Below the pieces are notes generated by a model. That model was not told where the DNA came from. It saw only the letters and a program-made list of their open reading frames with translations, and made no database searches. A program made the translations under genes and the position numbers. A stretch of DNA of 35,091 nt, taken from positions 1 through 35,091 of IMG/VR virus record IMGVR_UViG_3300043411_003042; one strand, written 5' to 3'. The DNA comes from a virus. Shown piece by piece: positions 7,147-15,175 of the stretch (its first letter is position 1; each line of letters begins with the position of its first letter).

Positions 7147-8007
7147 TTAGGCAACAATAATTCTCGAAACGCTGTAATCATTTATCACACCAAAGCCCAC
7201 TTCTTCGAAGACAACCCATCCCAACCGAAGTTTCTTGGGGTCGTCAGCAGGGAGAACAGTGATGTCTTGTCGAACAGGCATTGCGCCAACGAACTGAGCA
7301 GGTGCGAGAACATACACAGCGTTCTTTGGAACCATCGTAGAAACGTGGATGTCCGCAGAGTAGATGTGTCCGTAAAGACCTGTCATCAAGATGTCTCTTT
7401 GGGTTGCTTCGTCAAAGAAGTCCTTGCCCCAGTTTCGAACATCGTTGTAGCGTTGTGGGTGCATAATCACCTTTGCGCCGATAAGTTCGTGCTCTTCAAT
7501 CAGCGTAAGAGCAAGGTTGATGTTTTCTGGCTGAAGCGTTCCAGACACAGCGATGCTGTGGTCTGAAGGAACAGCTGCGTTGATAACTTTGAAAACTTCA
7601 ACATCTTCTTGTCGTTGCAGAGAGTCTTTAGCTCGAACTTGTGCTCGGTCCACAATGTAGTATCGTCGTTGATTAATTTCGTTAATCTTGATTTGTGGGT
7701 TGGTAGCCAACTCAATAACAGGGATTAACAACTCTTCAGCTTCAACTACGTGAGTTGGAACCATTCCGCGCTTTGGAATGACATATGACTTAACAGCCAC
7801 ATCTCTTTCGTAACGAGGAAGAGCGCCTTGTGGTAGTTCGTCTACCATAAGTAATTTTCGTCCAATTGCTTGATACATCAAGCTAGTTTTGATGGGCTCT
7901 ACCATTGCTTGCGCAAGAGCTACACGTCCATCGGCGGTGTCGAGCGCCATTGCAATAATAGCTTCTCGTTGCTCATTGGTGTTTCGATTGTTTCTTACCA
8001 TGCTCAT
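7147..8007 (-). CDS. Major capsid protein (HK97-fold type)
   Basis: The 286-residue protein has the properties of a short HK97-type major capsid protein. It has a helical N-arm (residues ~10-60), a segment rich in beta-strand with P-R-Y-E-R-D and V-K-S-Y-V-I-P-K-R-G, a central region with H-P-Q-R-Y-N-D-V-R, and a C-terminal V-G-F-G-V-I-N-D...S-R-I-I-V strand. Context supports this strongly: it is the last gene of a TerL-portal-protease/scaffold-decoration-capsid series and has a strong Shine-Dalgarno (GAAGGAGA) and a strong terminator, as expected for the most abundant virion protein. Codon use looks more GC-rich than that of the surrounding unknown genes. A diverged copy of its last ~23 codons is found at 5287-5388 beyond a homing endonuclease. 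Identification is by pattern and context, since no search was possible. Confidence 0.82.
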   Translation of the reverse strand: MSMVRNNRNTNEQREAIIAMALDTADGRVALAQAMVEPIKTSLMYQAIGRKLLMVDELPQGALPRYERDVAVKSYVIPKRGMVPTHVVEAEELLIPVIELATNPQIKINEINQRRYYIVDRAQVRAKDSLQRQEDVEVFKVINAAVPSDHSIAVSGTLQPENINLALTLIEEHELIGAKVIMHPQRYNDVRNWGKDFFDEATQRDILMTGLYGHIYSADIHVSTMVPKNAVYVLAPAQFVGAMPVRQDITVLPADDPKKLRLGWVVFEEVGFGVINDYSVSRIIVA

Positions 8008-8044
8008 TTTTTTATAAGTCTCCTTCTTTTTTAATCGTTATGGA

Positions 8045-8764
8045 TTAGCTTCTGTTAGTCCATGCCGCCTTGTTTGATGCTTGGAGTTGAGTAAAGTAGA
8101 GCAAGCCTGCGCTTGAGTCATATTTATCAACTTTTCCGATGATTACACCGTCAGCAGATTCTGCGCCTCTGTCTACCTGAATCAACTTTCCAACATTGGA
8201 TAATGTTGCACCAGAAGAAGAGCCGAAAGTTAGATAGTCGCCTGGCAAGAAGGTAACAGACGCATCTTGGTCAGCCGTGGATGTGCTTGTTTTCGCCGCA
8301 GCTGTAAATCTATCAGTTACGAATTGACCTGAAGGTGATGTGTAAACACCAATTCCACGTCGTGGTCCTTGATAGCCAGTTGCGCCACTTGTTGGGTCGG
8401 TAACGTTAGTTACAAGTTCGTCCATGAAATCACCCAATGCTCTTTTTGCAACAGCATAGAAGCCGTTATTAGAAGCGGTGAATGTTGAGCCATCGCTGCT
8501 TACAACAGTTGAACCAACAGGGTCAGGAAGAATGGTCGTAGCGCCAACTCTTGCGTGGTCGTCAGCAGCGAAGCCTACAAAGAAGCCCGCGTCATGTGGG
8601 AATGTGCTTGAGCCGTTGAAAGCGGTTTCTGAAAGGGCTCGGTCAGCAACTGCGCAAAGTCCAGTGTATGGATTTTTTACAAGTGCATCACCAGCCAAAC
8701 ATGTTACGCTAGCAGGCATTTCATAGTTTGATTGAATTAGTTCGAAAAGAGGTCGAATAGCCAT
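8045..8764 (-). CDS. Capsid-associated structural protein, possible decoration/head protein
   Basis: The 239-residue protein is rich in Gly, Ser, Thr, Ala and Asp with repeated short beta-prone segments and almost no charged helical stretches, a composition common in capsid decoration or head-stabilising proteins. It lies 37 nt upstream of the major capsid gene, shares its GC-richer codon use, and has a good Shine-Dalgarno (AGGAGT, about 11 nt before the ATG). The position between scaffold-like genes and the capsid gene is where decoration proteins are usually coded. No named family motif was recognised. A minor head or tail-sheath-like role cannot be excluded. Confidence 0.55.
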   Translation of the reverse strand: MAIRPLFELIQSNYEMPASVTCLAGDALVKNPYTGLCAVADRALSETAFNGSSTFPHDAGFFVGFAADDHARVGATTILPDPVGSTVVSSDGSTFTASNNGFYAVAKRALGDFMDELVTNVTDPTSGATGYQGPRRGIGVYTSPSGQFVTDRFTAAAKTSTSTADQDASVTFLPGDYLTFGSSSGATLSNVGKLIQVDRGAESADGVIIGKVDKYDSSAGLLYFTQLQASNKAAWTNRS

Positions 8765-8798
8765 TTTTTATTTACTCCTAGATTTTTTCTAAATTTGA

Positions 8799-10613
8799 TT
8801 AATCGAATTTAGTCATGAAAAGGCCCTGAAGAGCCTCTTTTAAGTCGTGGGGCGCAGAATTTTGCGTTGCCGCATTGTTAAACGCACCTGGGTTTAAAGA
8901 GATGTTCGAATGTCGAACGTTGCGATTTTCAGAATAGCTAGAAGCCACTCTTTCAGCTGCTGAAGAAGCAGACTTAAGCATCAATTTGCCTTGTGCAATC
9001 ATAGTTGCTGGGCTTAAATTGTCAGCCATCCACATGTCAGCGTTTGCGTCCACATCTTTTGGCTCAATAACATTTGCCAATGCAAGTTGGCAACTTACAG
9101 AATAAGCTGTCTTTAATCTTGCTTTGTATAATGTATTAGCTTTTCGTGAAGACTCATCATCTTCGTGTGGTTTGCGAGTAAAGCCATCACCATTTTCTTT
9201 TTCGTCTTTTGATTTTTCACAATCTTGGGCGGATTCAATGGTAATTTCAGTGTCTGCAACAACATTTTTCACTGTAGCAACGCTTGCGCATACTGGGCAA
9301 TAACCTTCTGTTTCACAATCTTCGCAGATAGCTATAACTGTTTTGCAATCTTGGCACTCGGCTTTGTTAACCATTTTTGTGCTTGGATTGTTGCAGCCAC
9401 TGCATTCCACAATTCGCTCAGCCACAGTTGTTTTACGTGGAGTAACCACATTGTCCATTTGTGTTGGAACGGAATAATTGTCAATACGGTCTGGACTTTC
9501 TGATGGAATGTTATCAAGTTGATTAAAATCAACTGAATATTCTAAACTTCCATCACTGTTGCCGTCTTTTTTAACAACTTCATATCCACTCTTAAGCTGA
9601 AGATTCTCAGGATTATTTGTAGGAATAGGTTGTTTACTAAATGTTGGGTTGTCTTCTTTGAGGCTGTTGCCTTCAGAATTTTGTTTTGTCGTAGTGGGTC
9701 GTTTATCTTCCCCAATATATTGAGCGTCACCCGCGTGTTGGAATGCTTTACCGCCTGCTGATGTATCTTTTCCAAGTCCAATGTCCCTGGGTTTAGTTTC
9801 ATCTTCGGCAATTACCGTGCGGGTGTTAACGCCTGCAAGAATTGCAGCGCGTTCTTGTTTGCGAGCTAATAGCTGTTTTGCATCCATAGGTTCCACCTTG
9901 TCTTGTATTTCTAGCGGGTTTGCCGGAGCTTCAACCGCAAGTTCTGCTTCATCCAGTGGAAGAGCTTCTTCCTTAACTGGTAATATTTCGTCGTCATTAT
10001 CTTCAGCACTAACACCGCCAAAATGTTCATCTAACAATCTTTGAACTGCATCAATTTCATCTGCTGGTATTTCGATTTGAATTAAGGCTGTGTTGCCTTC
10101 ATCTTCAGTTACTTCGCTTAAATCTGTGTTTAAATCTTCTTCAAGTTCTTCACTTTCGTTGATAGCTTGCTCAACTTCTGGTGAGTGCATTTCAGGTGTT
10201 TCACCTTCAAGTGCTTCTTCTTCTTCTGATGGAATATGACCATGTTCAGCAATTTCATCTTCAATAGATTCTTCGCTGGGCAAGATGCCATCTTTGTCGT
10301 CGTTTTCGTCGTCTGTGTTTTTGTCTTTTGCGAAGTCAGTAGTCTTTGTTGCTCCACCGTGAAGTCCTATCACTTTTTCAGCATCTTCATCACTTAATCC
10401 CATCTCAGATGCGATTCTTGGAAGTACTTTAGAGCGATAAGAGTTAGCCACTACTTTTGCTTCTGATAGGCTTAAACCTGCGTTTTTAACTAAGTCTGTT
10501 ACGCAACTTTCCATATCTTCGGCATCAGTAGTATTTAAAATATCTCGAAACTCAGCCAATCTCATTGACTTAAGTACCGATTCACGCTGGGCGCTGGTAT
10601 TTTGATTTTTCAT
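8799..10613 (-). CDS. Acidic zinc-cluster protein of the head module, possible scaffold or head-assembly protein
   Basis: This 604-residue protein has three parts. Residues 1-~75 form a helical domain. Residues ~90-330 are very acidic and low in complexity (long Glu/Asp runs). Residues ~400-445 form a dense Cys cluster with five C-x2-C pairs (starting C-S-G-C, then C-Q-D-C, C-E-D-C, C-P-V-C), which looks like two or three zinc ribbons or a B-box-like fold. The C-terminal ~90 residues are Ala/Ser-rich and helical. Acidic, disordered proteins coded just before decoration and capsid genes are often scaffolds, but a zinc cluster is unusual for one. It begins immediately after a 31-codon ORF whose TAA abuts its ATG. 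A Shine-Dalgarno-like AAAGGGAG lies about 12 nt upstream. Function unknown. Confidence 0.6.
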   Translation of the reverse strand: MKNQNTSAQRESVLKSMRLAEFRDILNTTDAEDMESCVTDLVKNAGLSLSEAKVVANSYRSKVLPRIASEMGLSDEDAEKVIGLHGGATKTTDFAKDKNTDDENDDKDGILPSEESIEDEIAEHGHIPSEEEEALEGETPEMHSPEVEQAINESEELEEDLNTDLSEVTEDEGNTALIQIEIPADEIDAVQRLLDEHFGGVSAEDNDDEILPVKEEALPLDEAELAVEAPANPLEIQDKVEPMDAKQLLARKQERAAILAGVNTRTVIAEDETKPRDIGLGKDTSAGGKAFQHAGDAQYIGEDKRPTTTKQNSEGNSLKEDNPTFSKQPIPTNNPENLQLKSGYEVVKKDGNSDGSLEYSVDFNQLDNIPSESPDRIDNYSVPTQMDNVVTPRKTTVAERIVECSGCNNPSTKMVNKAECQDCKTVIAICEDCETEGYCPVCASVATVKNVVADTEITIESAQDCEKSKDEKENGDGFTRKPHEDDESSRKANTLYKARLKTAYSVSCQLALANVIEPKDVDANADMWMADNLSPATMIAQGKLMLKSASSAAERVASSYSENRNVRHSNISLNPGAFNNAATQNSAPHDLKEALQGLFMTKFD

Positions 10614-10709
10614 TTACTGACTTGCTCCCTTTCGTTGTTTGTCAATATTAAATATTGCAACATTAGTCTCTTCTAATTTTTTTTTGTTTTCACCTTCTTT
10701 TGATGGCAT
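10614..10709 (-). CDS. Possible 31-aa leader ORF before the acidic zinc-cluster gene
   Basis: An ATG at 10709 opens a 31-residue, Lys/Glu-rich reading frame (starts MPSKEGENKK) whose TAA ends one base before the ATG of the 604-residue gene. The exact stop-start junction suggests translational coupling. There is no strong Shine-Dalgarno before it; the sequence just upstream is A/T-rich and may hold the promoter that follows the terminator at 10742-10768. Its size and low complexity make it uncertain. Confidence 0.35.
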   Translation of the reverse strand: MPSKEGENKKKLEETNVAIFNIDKQRKGASQ

Positions 10710-10741
10710 AATTATTTAAAAAAGACTAAATGAACTAAAAA

Positions 10742-10768
10742 GGCTCTTAGAACTGTGTTCTAAGAGCC
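10742..10768 (-). terminator. Intrinsic terminator after the protease-scaffold gene
   Basis: A perfect 12-bp stem (10742-10753 with 10757-10768, 3-nt loop) is followed on the minus strand by TTTTAGTT. It lies 21 nt after the stop of the 1416-aa gene and separates it from the next unit. Confidence 0.85.
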
Positions 10769-10789
10769 GGGTAAGTTAGGATTGTGGTT

Positions 10790-13333
10790 TTAAATAATCC
10801 ATGAAATAGAAGAATAGATATCTCCATTTACTTCTTTAATTTCGGAAACAGATATTGTTCCACAGTCATAACAATATGACCGTCCTGTGGAAGCTATTTT
10901 GTTAACTTCTCTATTTCCACATCCTGGACAAACGAATCCTACTGGAAGAATCTTTTCAGCTTTTCTGTCAAGCTTGTTTCCAAGTTGGGCTACTCTAATA
11001 AGAGTATCTGGGCTTGTCTTCCATGAAGCCATCATCATTGGCGCAGTTCCACCAGGACCAGGCGCAGCACCAACAGGGGCTGGGCTACCAGGTGCAGGAG
11101 CTGTAGCGGCTCCTAATCCCATGTCTCCACCAAGCTCTAATGAAGGGTCTTCCATCATAGGCTCTGAATCGTTTGCATCTTCTTTTCCTTCATTTGGTTT
11201 GACTTTTGCAGTGAATTCAAATGATAACTGTGCGTTACAAGAATTACAATTTCCTTCTCCGTTAGCAATATCAACATCTTCGCTACCGCATTGTGGACAA
11301 ACCGTACCCCAAGGCTTTTTGGTGCCGGGTTCTGGCATGTCGTCAATATTGCCTGGTTCTGCTTCAGGATTTTCAGCAGTAGGAGCAGTGAAAGAAGAAA
11401 CTCCAAAGCCATCGGCTCCACCAGTTAAATCTCCCATTGGTGCTGGTGCTCCAGCTGGTGGCGCACCCATAACTCCTGCTGGCGCTTGTGCGAATCTGTT
11501 TAAAATTTCTTGTCGTTTTGCAACTCTAAGATTTTTTATAGACTCACTCATAATAACGCTTGGGCCTTCTACAGCATCAACACCAATTTGTTCTGGAACA
11601 TCGGGTTGTATCTCTGATGGAGCATCAGCTGTAAAAGTTTTTCTTACGGTTGATGTAACAGAAGCACTAACGGTGTCTCCATTGATGTTTAAGTCTGTAA
11701 ATGAGAAAGTAGATGGGTCAACTGTGTAACCATTGGATGTCATTATGTCTATTGCTTTATCTCGGAAAGCTGATTCAAAATTTTCATCCTTGGGGTCAAG
11801 ACCAACGTCACTAACCGTGCATTCTAGTCTTTTGGTGCTGGTTCTTTCGTCAGTCACTTGAATTGCTGATGTTTTAGTTGTTGACGCAGAAACAATCTTG
11901 TTGATTAATTTTTCAGCAGCATTAGGATTAGACACTAGTCGCTTAGCAGCTGTAACAATACTTCTGCTGGAATAATTTCCTGCTTCTGAATAATCCGCCA
12001 GCCAACCTATTACATTTTCATACACACCTTCTTGTGATGCAAACCGATTTGCTCCCCAGAAATCTTTTCTAGCTCTAACTTGCAATCTTGACTCTCTCAC
12101 TGAAGCTGAGCGAGCAACTTCAATATCAGTCAACAAATCAGTTTCGTCTACATTACTTAAAGCGATGACCAATTCTTTTGGATGTGCTGACAATTCGTCG
12201 GCAGAGTTGGCAAGAGCAAACAATGCTGTTTTAATGTGGTCTCTTAAAGGTTGTTCAGTTTCAGTTTCAGCTATAGTTGCTAAAGCAGCTTTGTATCTGT
12301 CAGATTTAGAAACTGTTTTTCTAAGTAGAGATGGTTCAATGTTGTTGTTGTCGTCAATTTGTGCTCTAACCAATCGAGTAACTGATTGAATTGCTTTGCT
12401 TACTTCTGATGTAACAATATGCAAACACTCACTAATATCTGCCGCTGTTACGTTTTCATTCACAATAGAACCTAAAGCGTCTAAGATAGCAGCTTCGGTG
12501 GCTATTTCTGTTGAAGAAAGTTTCCAGAAATCGTTTCTTTTAGCTTCAACTCTTCGTGTTTTATCGCCAAGGTGAGCCAATTGAATTAATTCAACAAAGT
12601 CATTTCTTTCTGCAAGAGATTTTGTTGTTTCAACTACTTCTTCTGGAGTAACTCTAGCGGCAATAACTGCTTTGCTAAGAGCTTCTATGGAAGAACTTGT
12701 TACCAATCCCACATCTCCTGGTCCATAATTATTGCGAACTTGTTCAATTTGTTCTTCAATAACATCGGTTGGGTGGCCTCTTCTAGCATCATTGAGAAGA
12801 TTTTCTCTTACATCAATTTCATTGTTTTTTCTAGAATACAAACCAGCATGTTCTCCTAAAAGATTTTCTTTCACAATATTTTCACTTCCAGGTCTTAAAT
12901 TATTTTTACTTAATTCCCGTTCTTTGATATCTTGCTCTGAATTTGTTCTGTTATATCGACCAGCTTTGTCTTCAAGAAGTCGCTCTTTGACATCTTCGTC
13001 AGTGCCAGTTCGCACTGCTTCAAGTTGCTCTTCTCGGGTAGTGTCATACTCGTGTGATGGTTTCCAATTTGCTGTGCGAGTAAAATTCTGAAAATCGGCT
13101 AACAAAGATGCCGCAACACGTGGGCCGTCTTCTGACGCAATTAGAGATTTGTGCTCTTCAGTAAGTTGTGGGTCAAAATCACGAACAAGTTGTTCATGAT
13201 AAAACGCTTTAATAGTGCCATCGGCTGAAAGTCGAAGCTCGTGTCCTGATTTATCGGACACTTTCACTTCTTGCTCCATTACCGCCGCTTCTCGCTTATT
13301 GCGAGCTTGAAAGAACTGCTTGAAAAAGTCCAT
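10790..13333 (-). CDS. Nested in-frame start: candidate separate scaffold protein (847 aa)
   Basis: Within the 1416-aa gene, Met570 (ATG at 13333) is preceded by GAGGAAA at 13341-13347 with an ideal 7-nt spacer; this is one of the best Shine-Dalgarno sites in the window and better than that of the full-length start. The encoded piece starts MDFFKQFFQARNKREA and includes the helical repeats and both C-terminal zinc ribbons but not the protease. The break falls right after a Gln/Pro/Gly-rich linker, a natural domain boundary. This mirrors nested scaffold genes such as lambda Nu3 inside C. That the start is used in vivo is inference. Confidence 0.6.
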   Translation of the reverse strand: MDFFKQFFQARNKREAAVMEQEVKVSDKSGHELRLSADGTIKAFYHEQLVRDFDPQLTEEHKSLIASEDGPRVAASLLADFQNFTRTANWKPSHEYDTTREEQLEAVRTGTDEDVKERLLEDKAGRYNRTNSEQDIKERELSKNNLRPGSENIVKENLLGEHAGLYSRKNNEIDVRENLLNDARRGHPTDVIEEQIEQVRNNYGPGDVGLVTSSSIEALSKAVIAARVTPEEVVETTKSLAERNDFVELIQLAHLGDKTRRVEAKRNDFWKLSSTEIATEAAILDALGSIVNENVTAADISECLHIVTSEVSKAIQSVTRLVRAQIDDNNNIEPSLLRKTVSKSDRYKAALATIAETETEQPLRDHIKTALFALANSADELSAHPKELVIALSNVDETDLLTDIEVARSASVRESRLQVRARKDFWGANRFASQEGVYENVIGWLADYSEAGNYSSRSIVTAAKRLVSNPNAAEKLINKIVSASTTKTSAIQVTDERTSTKRLECTVSDVGLDPKDENFESAFRDKAIDIMTSNGYTVDPSTFSFTDLNINGDTVSASVTSTVRKTFTADAPSEIQPDVPEQIGVDAVEGPSVIMSESIKNLRVAKRQEILNRFAQAPAGVMGAPPAGAPAPMGDLTGGADGFGVSSFTAPTAENPEAEPGNIDDMPEPGTKKPWGTVCPQCGSEDVDIANGEGNCNSCNAQLSFEFTAKVKPNEGKEDANDSEPMMEDPSLELGGDMGLGAATAPAPGSPAPVGAAPGPGGTAPMMMASWKTSPDTLIRVAQLGNKLDRKAEKILPVGFVCPGCGNREVNKIASTGRSYCYDCGTISVSEIKEVNGDIYSSISWII

Positions 13334-15040
13334 ATTTTTATTTCCTCGGGTCTGGTTAATTGGTTTGATGCTAGATTGGGGTTTTGAAACCACCATTTGT
13401 GTTTGAGTGTCTTTTTGAACACCCAGTGTTTCGGCAAGATTCATTATTGATTCTGCCAATTTTGTTATCTGCTTATTGTTATAAGCAGATTGAGCCAACT
13501 CTGATGGTGCAGAATTGTTTTGCGAAACAGAAGCTGTTATCATCCTGTCTGCATTTACTTCTTCATTTTCATCATGAGCCCAAACTATTCTTGGGCCTTT
13601 GGTGTTGGCAAAAATACCACCACCAAATCCCATAGGCATTCCTGTAAATGCCTGATTTTGCGTTTGTGGTGCGCCTTGTGGTGCTCCAACTTGTTGCGAT
13701 GGTTGTGGGCCGAGAGCACGTCCAACGGCTCCAGCTTGAGAGTAGTCATCCTGTGCCACATTTGACCCAGGTTGAAGTTGCTGTTGTGGTTGCATAGAAC
13801 CTTGATTCATTGGCTGTTGACCAGAATCTCCAGTTTCAACTCCATCATCAATCATGTCTTGCATGGTGGATTGTAAATCCGCCATAGATTTGGTAATTTT
13901 ACCAACGTGTCCTAAATCAACATTGTCTTTTCTTGCAAAAAGATTCATTACAGCAACTTCTAAGAAATTAAGAGCAAGATTTAACATATCAAGTATGTTT
14001 AACCCTGCGTTTCCTTCAATTCCAAGGAATTTTAAAATATTTGCAACAGTTGTGTTGTTGCCTGCACCATCAGCTGCTAAAAGTTGTCCACCGACAAGAG
14101 TTCCAGCACTTTGTGCTACTCTAATAGCATCTTTTGTAGTGTCTTGTGCTTTTCTGAGACAATTTTCATATGCTCTGCGAATTACAAAATCTTCTGGAGT
14201 CGAAGTACTAGCTAATGCAATTGTGGTTCTGAGTGATTCTGCTTTTCTGTCTAGCGATGCTGCTTTTTCAATAATATCATCAACATCGTATAATTCTTCA
14301 ATCATGCAACTGTCAAACGCACCGTCGCCAACAACAGATAACTCAATGAATTTAATTCCGTGGTTTTTCTCGTAAACTTTTTTACCAGTTCTTGGATGTG
14401 TCTTTCCTTTGTATTTCTTAAGACAATCGCAATATTCTTTTTCTGTTGTGGCCTTGTTTCCACACTCAGAACAAGTTCCACTTTGTACTTGGCAACCCAT
14501 AGACACATCTTTCATGTACCCAACGCGAATACCACGAGCAATTTCAGGATATGCTTCTTCGTCTACTATAAATGTGCAATATACACATTTTTCCTTATCA
14601 TCCCATTCTGCATAAACAACCATTCCTTTGGCTTGTTCAATGTCATCGTTTTTGTGATTCGTATAAATTGGAACCCCTTCAAACGTTTTGTAAGCAGGCA
14701 TTTTGTTGTTTTTTTGGTCAACTACTTCGGATGTTAATTCTGATTCACTAAAATAATCACCATTGGCATTTGCTACATCAGCATCTATTGCTCTTGCTCG
14801 CACCCAAAGCAATTTTCCTTGGTGTTTTTTCATTGCATCAACAATGTCAAAATCTTTGTATTTTTTAAATACATCATCTGCATCTGCATAAAGGCTTAAC
14901 AAACCTTCTTTTGCAGCAACCCTAACAGCAGAATTCGTAGCCATAGCAAGTCTTGCATTTCCAGCACTTTTTCTGTCATTGCTATTGACCAAGGAACTTA
15001 TGGTAATAAATCCACCTGATTTTCCTCTTTTCTCCATCAT
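10790..15040 (-). CDS. Prohead protease-scaffold fusion polyprotein with zinc ribbons
   Basis: The N-terminal ~250 residues of this 1416-residue protein fit a phage prohead serine protease. A segment A-Y-K-T-F-E-G-V-P-I-Y-T-N-H leads to a candidate catalytic His129. G-Y-M-K-D-V-S-M-G-C follows with candidate Ser180, and then F-I-E-L-S-V-V-G-D-G-A, the usual motif after the active site. A Cys cluster (about residues 190-206) is inserted after the Ser. Then come a Gln/Pro/Gly-rich linker (~400-480), an internal Met570 with its own ribosome-binding site, a helical repeat region (~670-775), further helical domain(s), and two C-terminal zinc ribbons (C-P-Q-C...C-N-S-C and C-P-G-C...C-Y-D-C). By analogy with lambda C/Nu3, the downstream part is probably the internal scaffold, made both fused and separately. 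The mature head should lack most of it. Start at the first of two consecutive ATGs. Confidence 0.75.
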   Translation of the reverse strand: MMEKRGKSGGFITISSLVNSNDRKSAGNARLAMATNSAVRVAAKEGLLSLYADADDVFKKYKDFDIVDAMKKHQGKLLWVRARAIDADVANANGDYFSESELTSEVVDQKNNKMPAYKTFEGVPIYTNHKNDDIEQAKGMVVYAEWDDKEKCVYCTFIVDEEAYPEIARGIRVGYMKDVSMGCQVQSGTCSECGNKATTEKEYCDCLKKYKGKTHPRTGKKVYEKNHGIKFIELSVVGDGAFDSCMIEELYDVDDIIEKAASLDRKAESLRTTIALASTSTPEDFVIRRAYENCLRKAQDTTKDAIRVAQSAGTLVGGQLLAADGAGNNTTVANILKFLGIEGNAGLNILDMLNLALNFLEVAVMNLFARKDNVDLGHVGKITKSMADLQSTMQDMIDDGVETGDSGQQPMNQGSMQPQQQLQPGSNVAQDDYSQAGAVGRALGPQPSQQVGAPQGAPQTQNQAFTGMPMGFGGGIFANTKGPRIVWAHDENEEVNADRMITASVSQNNSAPSELAQSAYNNKQITKLAESIMNLAETLGVQKDTQTQMVVSKPQSSIKPINQTRGNKNMDFFKQFFQARNKREAAVMEQEVKVSDKSGHELRLSADGTIKAFYHEQLVRDFDPQLTEEHKSLIASEDGPRVAASLLADFQNFTRTANWKPSHEYDTTREEQLEAVRTGTDEDVKERLLEDKAGRYNRTNSEQDIKERELSKNNLRPGSENIVKENLLGEHAGLYSRKNNEIDVRENLLNDARRGHPTDVIEEQIEQVRNNYGPGDVGLVTSSSIEALSKAVIAARVTPEEVVETTKSLAERNDFVELIQLAHLGDKTRRVEAKRNDFWKLSSTEIATEAAILDALGSIVNENVTAADISECLHIVTSEVSKAIQSVTRLVRAQIDDNNNIEPSLLRKTVSKSDRYKAALATIAETETEQPLRDHIKTALFALANSADELSAHPKELVIALSNVDETDLLTDIEVARSASVRESRLQVRARKDFWGANRFASQEGVYENVIGWLADYSEAGNYSSRSIVTAAKRLVSNPNAAEKLINKIVSASTTKTSAIQVTDERTSTKRLECTVSDVGLDPKDENFESAFRDKAIDIMTSNGYTVDPSTFSFTDLNINGDTVSASVTSTVRKTFTADAPSEIQPDVPEQIGVDAVEGPSVIMSESIKNLRVAKRQEILNRFAQAPAGVMGAPPAGAPAPMGDLTGGADGFGVSSFTAPTAENPEAEPGNIDDMPEPGTKKPWGTVCPQCGSEDVDIANGEGNCNSCNAQLSFEFTAKVKPNEGKEDANDSEPMMEDPSLELGGDMGLGAATAPAPGSPAPVGAAPGPGGTAPMMMASWKTSPDTLIRVAQLGNKLDRKAEKILPVGFVCPGCGNREVNKIASTGRSYCYDCGTISVSEIKEVNGDIYSSISWII
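12717..13040 (-). repeat. Imperfect ~20-residue helical repeats in the scaffold region
   Basis: On the protein level the segment has about five imperfect units with the pattern [DI]-[VI]-[KR]-E-[RN]-x-L followed by a Gly/Asn/Arg-rich turn: D-V-K-E-R-L-L, D-I-K-E-R-E-L, I-V-K-E-N-L-L, D-V-R-E-N-L-L, then V-I-E-E-Q-I-E. It opens with R-E-E-Q-L-E-A-V-R, which also occurs in the protein encoded at 18456-18947. The repeats are diverged in DNA, so they are old. Confidence 0.6.
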
Positions 15041-15067
15041 AATGTTGGTTTCTCTCTACTTTGGTTC

Positions 15068-15105
15068 ATTTTTTTTGAAAATCGTACAATATATATGTAT
15101 TTGTC
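15068..15105 (-). promoter_or_regulatory. Candidate promoter before the protease-scaffold gene
   Basis: On the minus strand a perfect TTGACA is followed after 15 nt by TACGAT (4 of 6 matches to the -10 consensus), within the A/T-rich 171-nt gap between the methyltransferase terminator and the 1416-aa gene. The spacing is short, so the call is weak, but a promoter is needed here because a terminator lies upstream. The rest of the gap is A/T-rich and holds the 19-nt repeat at 15121-15139 and the terminator at 15176-15201. Confidence 0.35.
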
Positions 15106-15120
15106 AAAAAAATGTTATTA

Positions 15121-15139
15121 CCTTTGTTTTTCAAAAAAT
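15121..15139. repeat. 19-nt intergenic repeat, copy 1
   Basis: CCTTTGTTTTTCAAAAAAT occurs identically here and at 23535-23553, each time just upstream of a minus-strand gene start region (15040 and 23470). It contains TTGAAA on the minus strand, a near -35 hexamer, so a shared promoter element is possible. Confidence 0.4.
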
Positions 15140-15175
15140 CAAATAAATCATTTGTTCTTCAATTTATTTATTTGT

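Noticed and set aside
5287-7149. Group I intron in the capsid gene with the endonuclease as its ORF and 5287-5388 as the second exon.
   Set aside because: The upstream capsid copy has its own complete C-terminus, stop codon and intrinsic terminator before the endonuclease, and I saw no conserved intron core. A duplicated 3' end explains the data better.
7012-7566. Plus-strand 184-codon frame over the capsid gene end.
   Set aside because: It runs through the capsid terminator and opposite the conserved capsid C-terminus; shadow frame.
10887-11729. Plus-strand 280-codon frame.
   Set aside because: Antisense shadow of the Gly/Pro/Ala-rich C-terminal part of the protease-scaffold gene, with no ribosome-binding site or family pattern.
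13854-14375. Plus-strand 173-codon frame opposite the protease domain.
   Set aside because: The minus-strand frame has clear protease motifs and spans the region; the plus frame has no recognisable protein pattern.
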